Source of the DNA: Clostridiales bacterium
Lineage (GTDB): Bacteria; Bacillota; Clostridia; Saccharofermentanales; Saccharofermentanaceae
Direction: 5' to 3'
DNA length: 64,000 nt
Assembly (NCBI GenBank): GCA_017551625.1
Contig: JAFZLF010000009.1
Location: 186,001 to 250,000 of the forward strand
Below the pieces are notes generated by a model. That model worked only from the letters and a program-made list of their open reading frames with translations, searched no databases and was not told the DNA's origin. Numbering within the stretch: the first letter of the stretch is position 1; every line of letters starts with the position of its first letter. The position numbers and the translations under genes are program-made. Below are positions 36,127-44,655 of the stretch, in pieces.

Positions 36127-36173
36127 GTTGTCGTTCCTCCTGATGTCGATGATTTAAACTTGTCTGATGCTGT

Positions 36174-36521
36174 CTATTCCGTGAAACGGTCGATCTCCAT
36201 GATGATGCGCAGGAGTCTTCGCTGTTCGCTTTCTGTCTTGGAGCATATGATCTCGTAGCAACGAAGCGGGATATTCTCTTCTTTTCCGTCCTCGGCGTAG
36301 TCGAGTTCTTCGATCTTCTCGAAAAGCTCTGACATGGGATACTGAAGTGCCCGGCAGACCCGCTCGATGGTGACCAGCGTCGCGTTTTTCTTGCCGAGTT
36401 CGATTTCACCGATGTATGTGGGGTGAAAGCCGGAAAGATGAGCAAGCGTCTCCTGAGTCAGTTTCCGACTCCGGCGCCTGCTTCTTATTCTCTGACCAAC
36501 TATAGTAGATATTTCGCTCAT
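36174..36521 (-). CDS. XRE-family transcriptional regulator
   Basis: A 115-residue regulator with HTH in VGQRIRSRRRSRKLTQETLAHLSGFHPTYIGEIELGKKNATLVTIERVCRAL and a C-terminal helical part (ESEQRRLLRIIMEIDRF). The layout resembles stand-alone immunity-type or SinR-type repressors. The start at 36521 has AAGGTG 5 nt upstream; the longer open frame would begin before the promoter. A strong promoter and a palindrome lie upstream, suggesting autoregulation. Confidence 0.85.
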   Translation of the reverse strand: MSEISTIVGQRIRSRRRSRKLTQETLAHLSGFHPTYIGEIELGKKNATLVTIERVCRALQYPMSELFEKIEELDYAEDGKEENIPLRCYEIICSKTESEQRRLLRIIMEIDRFTE

Positions 36522-36569
36522 AAAAACACCTTTCGAATTCATTGTAGTAATGAGGTAAGCGAAATTCCA

Positions 36570-36594
36570 CAGACGGAAGGATGTCTTTCGTCTG
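36570..36594 (-). repeat. Hairpin/operator candidate upstream of the XRE gene
   Basis: CAGACGGAAG (36570-36579) and CTTTCGTCTG (36585-36594) form an inverted repeat with one mismatch and a 5-nt loop in the leader between promoter and start codon. No T-run follows in either direction. It may be an operator for the XRE protein or a stable 5' leader hairpin. Confidence 0.45.
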
Positions 36595-36598
36595 AAAT

Positions 36599-36631
36599 CT
36601 ATACTATAGTCTTGTTTTGGGCGGGTGTCAG
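36599..36631 (-). promoter_or_regulatory. Minus-strand promoter for the XRE genes
   Basis: On the minus strand CTGACA (36631-36626) and TATAGT (36608-36603) are 17 nt apart. The -10 sits within the perfect palindrome CTATACTATAG (36599-36609). It overlaps the last codons of the upstream VOC-domain gene. Confidence 0.6.
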
Positions 36632-37533
36632 TCGAGACGCTGAGAGACGCAGATGCGCCGGCCGTCGATGTCCTCGAAAACAAATTCGCGGTTTGTGTGG
36701 ATATTCTGATCCGATTCCTCGAGCGTCGAAAGGATCTTCATGCCGGATCTTACGAGCTCCATCTGGAGCAGCATGGGCTCAGAAGCAAAGATGTAGAGAT
36801 CGTATATCCCGAGATCACGATGAAGGCCTCGCACACGGGCCTCGGCGGAATCGAGAGCATCGTCTGTGGCGGATATAAGTATGATCTCGATGTTGTCGCG
36901 GGAGAGCCGGATGTGCGGCATGGACTCGTCATCAAGGTGCGTGGACTTAAAGCCCATTTTTTTCTCATAGAAAAGCGCTGTTCTCACAGCATCTCTGCAG
37001 AGCCAGACCGGTGCTGCGCTGTTCATGAGGTGAAGGGCGGAACCTTCCAGCTCTTCGGCAGGAACTGCCATGACCGCATCGGAGGCCGCATTTGCATCTG
37101 ACTTCGGAAGTTTCTCCGGATCGATCTTATCTGTCGGGAGATCTTTGTTAAACGAGAATCCGAGGATCGGCTGGCAGAAGAGCTTCTCGATCTCGTCGAG
37201 CGTCTGGTTCATGCGGATACGAAGCTGCAGTTCTTCGGGTGTAGGATGTGTCGGGATCTCGCGCATCTTCTCGATGATCTCGCAGTACTCCACGAGGTTG
37301 ACGAAACGGATATAAAGCGGGAGGATCTCATCGCAGGAGGAGGGAAGTTCTCTTCTCCCGTGGAGAAACTGCATGCCGTACTCGACGGCCTCGACAGGAA
37401 GCGCCGCGAAAAGACGGTTTAGAAAGGACATCTCGTCTGCGGCATTCTCTGCGACTCCGCCGCCCGAGATGACGGTCTGGATCGTGTCGAAGACCTGGTT
37501 GATATCATGTTCCGGATATTCTTTCGATGGCAT
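36628..37533 (-). CDS. Protein with C-terminal VOC (glyoxalase/bleomycin-resistance-like) domain
   Basis: The 301-residue protein has a helical N-terminal half of unknown type (1-165) and a C-terminal part reading like a VOC fold (WLCRDAVRTALFYEKKMGFKSTHLDDESMPHIRLSRDNIEIIL, later REFVFEDIDGRRICVSQ). VOC proteins include glyoxalases, dioxygenases and resistance proteins; a metal site cannot be assigned from the sequence. The ATG at 37533 is 8 nt after GGAGG; an upstream in-frame TTG is less likely. Divergent from the diguanylate cyclase gene. Confidence 0.6.
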   Translation of the reverse strand: MPSKEYPEHDINQVFDTIQTVISGGGVAENAADEMSFLNRLFAALPVEAVEYGMQFLHGRRELPSSCDEILPLYIRFVNLVEYCEIIEKMREIPTHPTPEELQLRIRMNQTLDEIEKLFCQPILGFSFNKDLPTDKIDPEKLPKSDANAASDAVMAVPAEELEGSALHLMNSAAPVWLCRDAVRTALFYEKKMGFKSTHLDDESMPHIRLSRDNIEIILISATDDALDSAEARVRGLHRDLGIYDLYIFASEPMLLQMELVRSGMKILSTLEESDQNIHTNREFVFEDIDGRRICVSQRLD

Positions 37534-37557
37534 GTCGGATCCTCCTTTTTGTGTCAA

Positions 37558-37566
37558 GTATAGCAG
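37558..37566 (-). promoter_or_regulatory. Extended -10 promoter for the VOC-domain gene
   Basis: On the minus strand TGCTATACT (37566-37558) is an extended -10, about 25 nt before the ATG. The -35 is poor, as in other extended -10 promoters. Confidence 0.45.
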
Positions 37567-37665
37567 ACATCATGTGAAATAAGAAAGAAGAATACAGATC
37601 GTACAGCAATTGAGTCGTGATTCTCGCGCGCAGGCTGATCCACATGCCTTTCTAAGGAGCGGATG

Positions 37666-37674
37666 TGCTATAAT
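37666..37674 (+). promoter_or_regulatory. Extended -10 promoter for the diguanylate cyclase gene
   Basis: TGCTATAAT (37666-37674) is a consensus extended -10 placed 37 nt before the ATG. No -35 is visible at 17 nt. The same nonamer occurs on the minus strand in front of the zincin lipoprotein gene (40583-40591). Confidence 0.55.
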
Positions 37675-37711
37675 TCTACTAGGGCATAAATGGTTATGGG
37701 GTGGATATATC

Positions 37712-39118
37712 ATGGATTATAAAGAATTTGTCGACATGTTCGAACCGATGACGTGTATCATCTCGGTAGAGTCTAAGGGCGACGGCTCGTACGGCGAGAT
37801 CCGCATCGTGACGGGGAATGCCCCGTATATCGCATCGATCGAGCAGCCGAATGAAGATGTGCCTTCGATGCTGACGGATAAATTCGTGCCGAACAGGCTC
37901 TATCAGAAGTACTTCCCGAAGGACCTGAATTTCGAAGAATTCTGCTATCGATGCGCGGTGAAAAAAGAGCCGATGCACACTTATGTGCATCCCGAGAGAT
38001 ATGACTTCTGGTTTAACCTCTATATGCTCCCGCTCGGAAGCGAGGGCGACCTCCACTACTGCACCTACACCCAGATCCTCTCGCAGAGTGCGGATGCGGA
38101 ACAGATGAGTAATATCTCGAACGCCACGGCGACGGAAGTACTCAATACCTGCATCAAGCTCCGCGGCACGAAGGATTTCAGAAACACGATGGAAGAGGTC
38201 ATCTCGGATATCCGGAAGATGTGCGATGCCGAGCTGTGCGTCATCCTTCTGACGGACAGTGTCGAGCGGACGTGCGAGGTACTCTGCGAATCGATGAGTG
38301 AGGACACACACCTGATGAGTATGCGGAACATCATCGACGATTCCTTTATCGACCTGACAGATACGTGGATGGATACGATCGGCGGCAGCAACTGCCTCAT
38401 CGTCAAGAACCGTTCCGACATGGAATTCGTCCGCGAGAAGAATCCCCTCTGGTACCAGTCCCTCACCGAGAAGAAAGTCGAGAGGATAGTGCTTTTTCCG
38501 CTGAAATCGGGAGACGAGATCCTGGGATATATCTGGGCGACGAACTTCAAAAACGAGAACACCGTGAAGATCAAGGAAACACTCGAACTGACGACCTTCT
38601 TCCTCGCGTCCGAAATCGGAAACCACCTGCTGCTCGAGCGGCTGAAGATCCTCTCGACGATCGACATGCTGACCGGTGTCTATAACCGGAACGAGATGAA
38701 CAACCGCATCGACGCGCTGCGCGAGCCTGACACACATGTCATCTATAACTTCGGCATCGTTTTCGCCGACCTCAACGGACTCAAGCGCGTCAATGACACC
38801 GAAGGCCATAACGCCGGCGACCTGCTCCTCAAAAACGGCGCCCTCGTCCTGGAAAATGCATTTATCGGGCATGACGTCTACCGCGCGGGCGGCGACGAAT
38901 TCATGGTCTTCGTGACGGATACCACAGAGGAAGAACTGGCAGGGATGTGCGACCGGGCGAAGGAGAATGCCGGCAAGTTCTCGAACGTGTCGTTCGCGCT
39001 GGGATACTGCTTCGCCGGGGATTCGGGAAACATCGTCGACGTGCTGAAGACGGCTGACGAGCGGATGTACAAGGATAAGGAAGAGTACTATAAGCAGCAC
39101 CCGGAACTGAAGCGATAA
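37712..39118 (+). CDS. Diguanylate cyclase with PAS-like and GAF-like sensor domains
   Basis: The 468-residue soluble protein has an N-terminal PAS-like region (about 1-125), a GAF-like region (about 150-300) and a C-terminal GGDEF domain starting with STIDMLTGVYNRNEMN and carrying RAGGDEF near 393. GGDEF enzymes make cyclic di-GMP from two GTP. The site five residues before GGDEF reads IGHD, so the product-inhibition I-site RxxD lacks its arginine. The ATG at 37712 has GGGTGG upstream and follows the promoter; a longer frame would start before it. It ends 11 nt from the convergent lipoprotein gene. Confidence 0.88.
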   Translation: MDYKEFVDMFEPMTCIISVESKGDGSYGEIRIVTGNAPYIASIEQPNEDVPSMLTDKFVPNRLYQKYFPKDLNFEEFCYRCAVKKEPMHTYVHPERYDFWFNLYMLPLGSEGDLHYCTYTQILSQSADAEQMSNISNATATEVLNTCIKLRGTKDFRNTMEEVISDIRKMCDAELCVILLTDSVERTCEVLCESMSEDTHLMSMRNIIDDSFIDLTDTWMDTIGGSNCLIVKNRSDMEFVREKNPLWYQSLTEKKVERIVLFPLKSGDEILGYIWATNFKNENTVKIKETLELTTFFLASEIGNHLLLERLKILSTIDMLTGVYNRNEMNNRIDALREPDTHVIYNFGIVFADLNGLKRVNDTEGHNAGDLLLKNGALVLENAFIGHDVYRAGGDEFMVFVTDTTEEELAGMCDRAKENAGKFSNVSFALGYCFAGDSGNIVDVLKTADERMYKDKEEYYKQHPELKR

Positions 39119-39129
39119 AACCAGTGGGA

Positions 39130-40515
39130 TCAGCCGTTCTTGTCGACGAGCGGTGGTGTGAAGATCTCGTAGGAACGGGAGACTCCGGTATCGAAATCAT
39201 AGTCGATCACCAGTGCGACGTGTGGAGGCGCCGCATCGTCATCGCTGCTGCCGGTAAGGGTGATCTCGATGGCGAACTGCAGTTTGCCGTCGATGAACAG
39301 GCAGCAGATCGGCGGCCCGTACACATCGAGCTCCGGAAGATCCGGAAGCGCTGTGAGGACCATCGTCAAGAAGGCCACGCCCTCCTCGTAGGAGAGAAGA
39401 TTGGACTTTAAGAATTCTTCGTTCGGCGAAGGGAACTTGTCGAAGTCAAAATCCTCATCGTAGATGCAGTAGAGGATGTAGCAGAAGGCGGGATCCTCGC
39501 GAAAATCACTTCCCCGGATATTCTCGTAGAGCCGGATCAGTACATCTTCCGGACGGAGCACCGTGCCGGTCGGTTCCTTCCAGTAGCACATGGCGTACAT
39601 CGTGGTATAGAAGCAGATCAGTTCTTCCGGCGTAAATCCCTGCGAGATCAGGAAGTCGGACAAGACATAAGCGGAATCATGACAGAAGAAGGCTTCGTCT
39701 ATCAGATCGCTCCCGCACAGGTACTCGAGCCCCGTGAGAAACTGCACGGCCGGGATGTAATGCCGCGCGTAGTGAGTGTAATACTTGGACAGGTATAGTT
39801 CCGCGCCGCCCTCGACCAGAAACTCCACGTCGCTCGCACCGATGAGACTGCCCTGCTGATCCTTCGGCACATCGTTGATCGGGTAGGCGTGGTCAACCGT
39901 GAAGGTGGCCTTTTCGACGGGGCCGTCGATCGTTGTATCCACAAAGTGGATCAGTTCGTGCATGACGGTCGCCTGGTAGGAAAGTTCGTCGGACTCGAGG
40001 TACAACGTGTTGATCGTGGCGGTGTTGTCGGATTGATCGTACTCGCCGGCGTGATTTCGCTTGAGCTGCCGGCTCTGGATCTTCAGAGAGCCGACCTTGG
40101 CCAGGAAATATTCTTCGCTCTCGGGCTTGATGTGGTCCGCGATCAAGGGAAAGAGCAGGTACACGTAATCAGCGAACTCGCCGAGTCTGCCGTTGCTTTC
40201 GGTATTTCTGCAGAAGCGGACGAAGAGATCATAGCGGCCGCGGAGATCCTCCTCCGGGATGCCGTGCTTAGCGGCCAGCTCGAGGGCCTCTGCCATCGCT
40301 GCGTGATCGGGATCCGGATCGGGTGTCGGCGTGGCTGCGGGTTCTTCCGTCGTGGTCGGCTCAGTCGTGGCAGAATGAGGCGGCCCGAGCGTCGTGGATG
40401 CGGACGGCTCGATCTTTCTCAGGCGGAGATCGTCACAGGCGGAAAGACCGGCCATGCATGGAAGCACTGAGAGCGAAAGAAGCAGACAGGCGAGCCGGTG
40501 GGATTTTCGTAACAT
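39130..40515 (-). CDS. Zincin-like lipoprotein (HExxH)
   Basis: The 461-residue protein begins with a lipoprotein signal peptide (lipobox LSAC, Cys27), then a Thr/Pro-rich linker (TTEPTTTEEPAATPTPDPDPD) and an all-helical domain with HELIH (His186-His190) in VMHELIHFVDTTID, the zinc motif of metallopeptidases. A downstream VEGGAELYLSKYY is a candidate for the third ligand. The protein should be displayed on the outer face of the membrane. The ATG at 40515 is 7 nt after GGAGG and begins the signal peptide; the open frame further upstream would lack it. It lies between a diguanylate cyclase and a phosphodiesterase gene. Substrate unknown. Confidence 0.72.
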   Translation of the reverse strand: MLRKSHRLACLLLSLSVLPCMAGLSACDDLRLRKIEPSASTTLGPPHSATTEPTTTEEPAATPTPDPDPDHAAMAEALELAAKHGIPEEDLRGRYDLFVRFCRNTESNGRLGEFADYVYLLFPLIADHIKPESEEYFLAKVGSLKIQSRQLKRNHAGEYDQSDNTATINTLYLESDELSYQATVMHELIHFVDTTIDGPVEKATFTVDHAYPINDVPKDQQGSLIGASDVEFLVEGGAELYLSKYYTHYARHYIPAVQFLTGLEYLCGSDLIDEAFFCHDSAYVLSDFLISQGFTPEELICFYTTMYAMCYWKEPTGTVLRPEDVLIRLYENIRGSDFREDPAFCYILYCIYDEDFDFDKFPSPNEEFLKSNLLSYEEGVAFLTMVLTALPDLPELDVYGPPICCLFIDGKLQFAIEITLTGSSDDDAAPPHVALVIDYDFDTGVSRSYEIFTPPLVDKNG

Positions 40516-40582
40516 GCAGACCTCCGATAGATCTTCTGATGCGTGACGCGGCGGCCGGACAGCCGTCGCAGGTAACAGAAAG

Positions 40583-40591
40583 ATTATAGCA
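40583..40591 (-). promoter_or_regulatory. Extended -10 promoter for the lipoprotein gene
   Basis: TGCTATAAT on the minus strand (40591-40583) is an extended -10 about 70 nt before the ATG. TTGCAA lies only 13 nt upstream, so the -35 is not well placed. Confidence 0.5.
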
Positions 40592-40635
40592 TAGGAAGAG
40601 ATTGCAAAGATAATGTGAATTGTTTTCGTAAATAA

Positions 40636-40664
40636 TTGCGGTTTTCGCACGTGCGATTTAATAT
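40636..40664 (+). promoter_or_regulatory. Promoter with palindromic spacer for the EAL gene
   Basis: TTGCGG (40636-40641) and TAATAT (40659-40664) are 17 nt apart, and the spacer contains the perfect 12-bp palindrome TCGCACGTGCGA (40645-40656). The predicted start site falls at or next to the ATG at 40671 and no Shine-Dalgarno is visible, so the transcript could be leaderless. A protein bound at the palindrome would block RNA polymerase. Confidence 0.5.
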
Positions 40665-40670
40665 AAGAGT

Positions 40671-43385
40671 ATGTCTGAGTCATGTCGCAAAAGAATCGCT
40701 GTCCTTCTCGGACAGCCTGAAGAATATACGCACGAGCAGTTCCTTCTCGGCTTCCTGAAAGAAACCTTCCGGAGGGACTACGATGTGTGCATGTTTGCGA
40801 TGTATATCAAGTACCAGCAATCTCCGGCGCGCTGTATCGGCGAGACATCGATCTTCCGCCTTCCTTCCTACGACAAGTTTGACGCGGTCGTCGTCCTGGC
40901 TGACACGATCCAGACGGAAGGAGAGATCTCACGGATCGAGGAAGAACTGCACCGGGATTATCAGGGACCGGTTCTTTTTATCGACAAGGACAGTCAGTAT
41001 TTCCCGTCGCTTCATATCGACAATGTGACACCCGAGAAGGCGGTTATCGATCATCTGATCGAGAAGCACGGCTTCCGGGACATCGCTTTTCTCACCGGAA
41101 AATCATGGCATCCTCACTCGAAGATCCGCCTTAAGGCATATAAGGATTCTCTCACAGAGCACGGGATCGAGGTGGATGAGAACCGTATTTTCTTCGGAGA
41201 TTTCTGGTACACGAGCGGGGCGAGTCTGGTCGACAGCCTCCTGAGTGAAGAAGGCAATCTCCCGCAGGCGATCGCCTGCGCGAATGACTATATGGCCCTC
41301 GGAGTCGCCAAAAGACTCACCGAACGCGGCCTTTCCATCCCCGGAGATATCGCGGTCGTAGGATGTGACGGCAACGAAGAAGGACGGCATGCCCCGATCC
41401 CGATCACATCTGCGAGCCTTTCGGCCTATAACCTCGGCCAGAATGCCGCGCTTCTTGCCCACTCCTATATCACGGGAGAAGAAACGGAACATATCGACAG
41501 TGAAAACGATCTCTTCATCGGGGAGAGCTGCGGATGCTCCTGTGAGAGCGCCAGACCGGTCTACTACAGAAGAGCGGACTGGGATACCGAGATGTCCTCA
41601 AGCTCGATGTTCTCTCCCGTCAACCATATGGACGAGGACCTGTTGGCACAGACCTCTTTCACCGGGCTGATCAGCACGATATTCGTATCCCTGCACCACG
41701 TCAGCGGATTTGAGAGCTTCAATCTGTGCCTCAATCCTGCGCTCGGCGAAGCGGGTCCGGGATTCGAGCAGAGTATCAAGCACGTGATCCGCTGCGGTAC
41801 CGAGCGGGGAAGAAATGACCGCATCCTGACGGCAAGCTATTTTGACCGGTCCGAGATGCTCCCCGAGCTCTACGAGAAGAGAGACAAACCGGCGGCCTTC
41901 CTCTTCATGCCGCTGTACTATGAGGAATGTGTCTTTGGCTATGCGGCGATCAGTTATGGAGACCGGCTGAAGGTGATCACGCCGGAATACCGTGCGTGGC
42001 TCAAGAGCGTCAGCCGCGGGATCGAGTGCTATAAGAGAGCCGATGCGCTTATCGGAAGCAGCCAGATTGCCAAGAAAGGCATCACGACGGATCAGCTGAC
42101 GGGGCTCGCGAATTATCTCGGATTCCTCGAGCAGACGGAGACGCTCATGAACCGGATGCGCAATAACGGCGGCTATATGGGCGCGCTGGCGATCGATATC
42201 AAAGAACTCAGCAGAATCAACGATACATATGGGCGCAAAGCGGGGAATAACGCGATCATCACGACGGCGAGTGTGCTGGAGAAGGTGTTCTCGTCGAGAA
42301 ACTGCCTGTGCATACGTGTCGGTAACGATGAGCTGGTCGCGATCCGTATCACGAGCAGTTCCGATGATCAGGAGATGCTCTCTGAAAAGGATAAGCTCCT
42401 GGAGATGCTTAAGGAGTGCACCGGATCCTCGGAGGAGCCGTATACGATCGATCTGTACTACGGTGTGCAGAGCGGAAGCCCCTCAAACTCCGAGGAGATC
42501 GAGCGCTTGGTCAATCTCGCGATCAGTAAGAAGAATGCGGACAAGGCCAATGCGAAGAAACTGCGTGAGAAGACCAAGCTTTCGGAGGAGGAGCTCCGCG
42601 AGGCGCTCGCCGTGAGCCGGATCCTCGATGACAATAAGATCGGCTACCACTTCCAGCCGATCGTCGATGTCAATACGTGCCGGATCTACGCGTATGAGGC
42701 GCTGATGCGTCCGGATGTGACACCGCATCTTTCACCACTGACGGTCCTGCGCTATGCCGAGTATTATGGCCGGCTCTACGATGTGGAGAAGGCGACCTTC
42801 CATAACGTTATCTCGATCATGAAGAAGAACGAGACGAAGTTCCTAGACGGGAAGAAGATCTTCATCAACTCGATCCCCGGATGCCTCTTAAGCGAAGAGG
42901 ATATGAAAGATATCGAGGAGTACGTTTCTTCGCATCCCGACTCCATCGTCGTCGAGCTGACCGAGCATTCGGAGGCGTCCGATGAGACACTGCGGCATAT
43001 GAAGCAGACCTACGAGCGGATCGGGATCAAGACTGCGGTCGATGATTTCGGTACAGGATACTCGAATGTCTCTAATCTTCTCCGGTACATCCCGAACTAC
43101 GTCAAGATCGACCGTGCACTCATATCGATGATCGAGGAGAGCCCGCAGAAGCGCCATTTCGTGAGGGATATCATCGAGTTCTCGCACGAGAACGGGATCC
43201 TCGCGCTCGCCGAAGGCGTCGAGACGGAAGAAGAACTGAAGACGGTCATCATGCTCGGGGTCGATCTGGTGCAGGGGTACTATACGGCGCGCCCGGAAAA
43301 GGAGATGGTCCAGTCCATCCGCCAGGCGGTCGCGGATACGATCCGTACCTACGCTGCGCAGAGAAATCAGAATGCGGGCATGTAA
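40671..43385 (+). CDS. LacI-type sensor / degenerate GGDEF / EAL phosphodiesterase
   Basis: The 904-residue protein has no membrane helix or HTH. Residues 4 to about 280 resemble the sugar-binding half of LacI/GalR regulators (IACANDYMALGVAKRLTERGLSIPGDIAVVGCDG). A GAF-like middle (about 320-460) and a degenerate GGDEF domain (GNDEL instead of GGDEF) follow. The EAL domain keeps catalytic residues: YEALMR, FINSIP, VVELTEHS, DDFGTGYSN, VKIDR, AEGVET, VQGYY. It should hydrolyse cyclic di-GMP in response to a small molecule, while the degenerate GGDEF may only bind GTP. It pairs functionally with the diguanylate cyclase 1.5 kb upstream. Confidence 0.88.
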   Translation: MSESCRKRIAVLLGQPEEYTHEQFLLGFLKETFRRDYDVCMFAMYIKYQQSPARCIGETSIFRLPSYDKFDAVVVLADTIQTEGEISRIEEELHRDYQGPVLFIDKDSQYFPSLHIDNVTPEKAVIDHLIEKHGFRDIAFLTGKSWHPHSKIRLKAYKDSLTEHGIEVDENRIFFGDFWYTSGASLVDSLLSEEGNLPQAIACANDYMALGVAKRLTERGLSIPGDIAVVGCDGNEEGRHAPIPITSASLSAYNLGQNAALLAHSYITGEETEHIDSENDLFIGESCGCSCESARPVYYRRADWDTEMSSSSMFSPVNHMDEDLLAQTSFTGLISTIFVSLHHVSGFESFNLCLNPALGEAGPGFEQSIKHVIRCGTERGRNDRILTASYFDRSEMLPELYEKRDKPAAFLFMPLYYEECVFGYAAISYGDRLKVITPEYRAWLKSVSRGIECYKRADALIGSSQIAKKGITTDQLTGLANYLGFLEQTETLMNRMRNNGGYMGALAIDIKELSRINDTYGRKAGNNAIITTASVLEKVFSSRNCLCIRVGNDELVAIRITSSSDDQEMLSEKDKLLEMLKECTGSSEEPYTIDLYYGVQSGSPSNSEEIERLVNLAISKKNADKANAKKLREKTKLSEEELREALAVSRILDDNKIGYHFQPIVDVNTCRIYAYEALMRPDVTPHLSPLTVLRYAEYYGRLYDVEKATFHNVISIMKKNETKFLDGKKIFINSIPGCLLSEEDMKDIEEYVSSHPDSIVVELTEHSEASDETLRHMKQTYERIGIKTAVDDFGTGYSNVSNLLRYIPNYVKIDRALISMIEESPQKRHFVRDIIEFSHENGILALAEGVETEEELKTVIMLGVDLVQGYYTARPEKEMVQSIRQAVADTIRTYAAQRNQNAGM

Positions 43386-43391
43386 GCCCGC
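43374..43391 (+). terminator. Weak terminator-like hairpin after the EAL gene
   Basis: GCGGGC (43374-43379) pairs with GCCCGC (43386-43391) around a 6-nt loop that contains the stop codon. The T-run that follows is short and interrupted, so termination would be weak. Confidence 0.35.
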
Positions 43392-43502
43392 GGCGCTGTT
43401 TCGGATCCTTCGCCGGTCTGGTTTGATCCATCTCCGTGTACTTTATGATTTTCTAACTGATAGCATTTCCTATACTTTTTTTCCCAAGGTGAAAGAATTT
43501 GT

Positions 43503-43531
43503 TTGACATTCTTTGACTATAGTGTTATTGT
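43503..43531 (+). promoter_or_regulatory. Promoter of the hrcA heat-shock operon
   Basis: TTGACA (43503-43508), a consensus -35, is followed after 17 nt by TATTGT (43526-43531). The CIRCE element begins 5 nt later and would cover the start site. Confidence 0.7.
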
Positions 43532-43535
43532 TGTT

Positions 43536-43562
43536 TTAGCACTCAGGGAGTTAGAGTGCTAA
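43536..43562 (+). promoter_or_regulatory. CIRCE operator (HrcA binding site)
   Basis: TTAGCACTC (43536-43544), 9 nt, GAGTGCTAA (43554-43562): a perfect match to the CIRCE consensus, just downstream of the promoter. HrcA binds it when GroEL is free and represses the operon; heat or misfolded protein relieves this. Confidence 0.97.
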
Positions 43563-43596
43563 ACCGTACTTTGACACATACGAAGGAGGTGCGGAA

Positions 43597-44640
43597 ATGG
43601 GCTTAGATGATCGGAAAAAAGTAGTTCTTCAGGCGATCGTAGACGATTACGTCGCTACCTGCGAGCCTGTCGGTTCTAAGTCCCTCATCGACCGTCACGA
43701 TTTCACGGTCAGTTCCGCGACCCTTCGTAACGATATGGCTGAACTCGAGCAGCTCGGTTATCTCGAGAAGCCGCACACCTCCGCGGGACGTATCCCTTCG
43801 GATAAGGGCTACCGCGAATACGTGGACTCGCTCATGAAGGTCGACCATCTCTCCGATGAAGAGGGAAGAGAGATCCGAAGTAAACTCGGCGAGAGCTTCG
43901 ACGAGATCGCGACTCTTCTGAAGGCGGCCTCGGCGACACTTGCCGACCAGACCGGATATATCTCTCTGGCCGTGACACCGAAGCTCACGAGCAGTTACCT
44001 CACGCAGCTGAAGATGCTCATGATCGAGCCCGGTAAGGTCCTCGTCGTCGTGGTGCTCTCGGCAGGCGTCGTGAAGAATCGCATGGTCCGTATCCCGGAT
44101 TTCCTGACGCAGGAGCAGATCGCGCAGATCAGTAATGCCGTGGAGCAGGGCCTGTCGGGTATGCCGCTCTCGGAGATCTCTCTGATCACGGTCGCGACCG
44201 CCGCGAAGGACAACCAGAAGGTCGAACTTCCGGATGCACTCCTGAATCAGGTCCTTTACGAGGCGTATACGGCGATCAAGCAGGCGGACAACCTCGACGT
44301 CTACATGGAGGGCAAGCACCGGATGCTGTCTCTTCCGGAGTTTTCCGATACGAGACGCGCGCAGGGGCTCTTCGATACGCTTTCGCATGACGGACTCATC
44401 GCAGGATATGTCGACGAGGTCACGAAGGAAGACGAGAAGAAGGAGTACATGATCCGGATCGGTCAGGAGATCACGCTCGAGGGCCTCGACGGATGCAGCT
44501 TTATCACGACGACCTATACGGTCGGCGGCAAGGTGGCCGGAAACATCGGCGTGATCGGCCCGAAAAGAATGGAATACAGCAAGGTCATCTCGCAGATCAA
44601 TTTCGTGCGGATGATGCTCGATGAGAAACTGAAACAATAG
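43597..44640 (+). CDS. hrcA: Heat-inducible transcription repressor HrcA
   Basis: HrcA binds CIRCE and represses class I heat-shock genes. The 347-residue protein has the N-terminal winged helix (LQAIVDDYVATCEPVGSKSLIDRHDF and SSATLRNDMAELEQLGYLEKPHTSAGRIPS) and the GAF-like C-terminal domain. GAAGGAGG precedes the ATG. It is the first gene behind the perfect CIRCE, so the operon is autorepressed. Confidence 0.98.
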   Translation: MGLDDRKKVVLQAIVDDYVATCEPVGSKSLIDRHDFTVSSATLRNDMAELEQLGYLEKPHTSAGRIPSDKGYREYVDSLMKVDHLSDEEGREIRSKLGESFDEIATLLKAASATLADQTGYISLAVTPKLTSSYLTQLKMLMIEPGKVLVVVVLSAGVVKNRMVRIPDFLTQEQIAQISNAVEQGLSGMPLSEISLITVATAAKDNQKVELPDALLNQVLYEAYTAIKQADNLDVYMEGKHRMLSLPEFSDTRRAQGLFDTLSHDGLIAGYVDEVTKEDEKKEYMIRIGQEITLEGLDGCSFITTTYTVGGKVAGNIGVIGPKRMEYSKVISQINFVRMMLDEKLKQ

Positions 44641-44655
44641 AAAAGAGGAAGACAA

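Noticed and set aside
35821..37533. Integrated mobile element
   Set aside because: No integrase, transposase, direct repeats at the borders or tRNA target is visible; only gene orientation differs from the neighbours.
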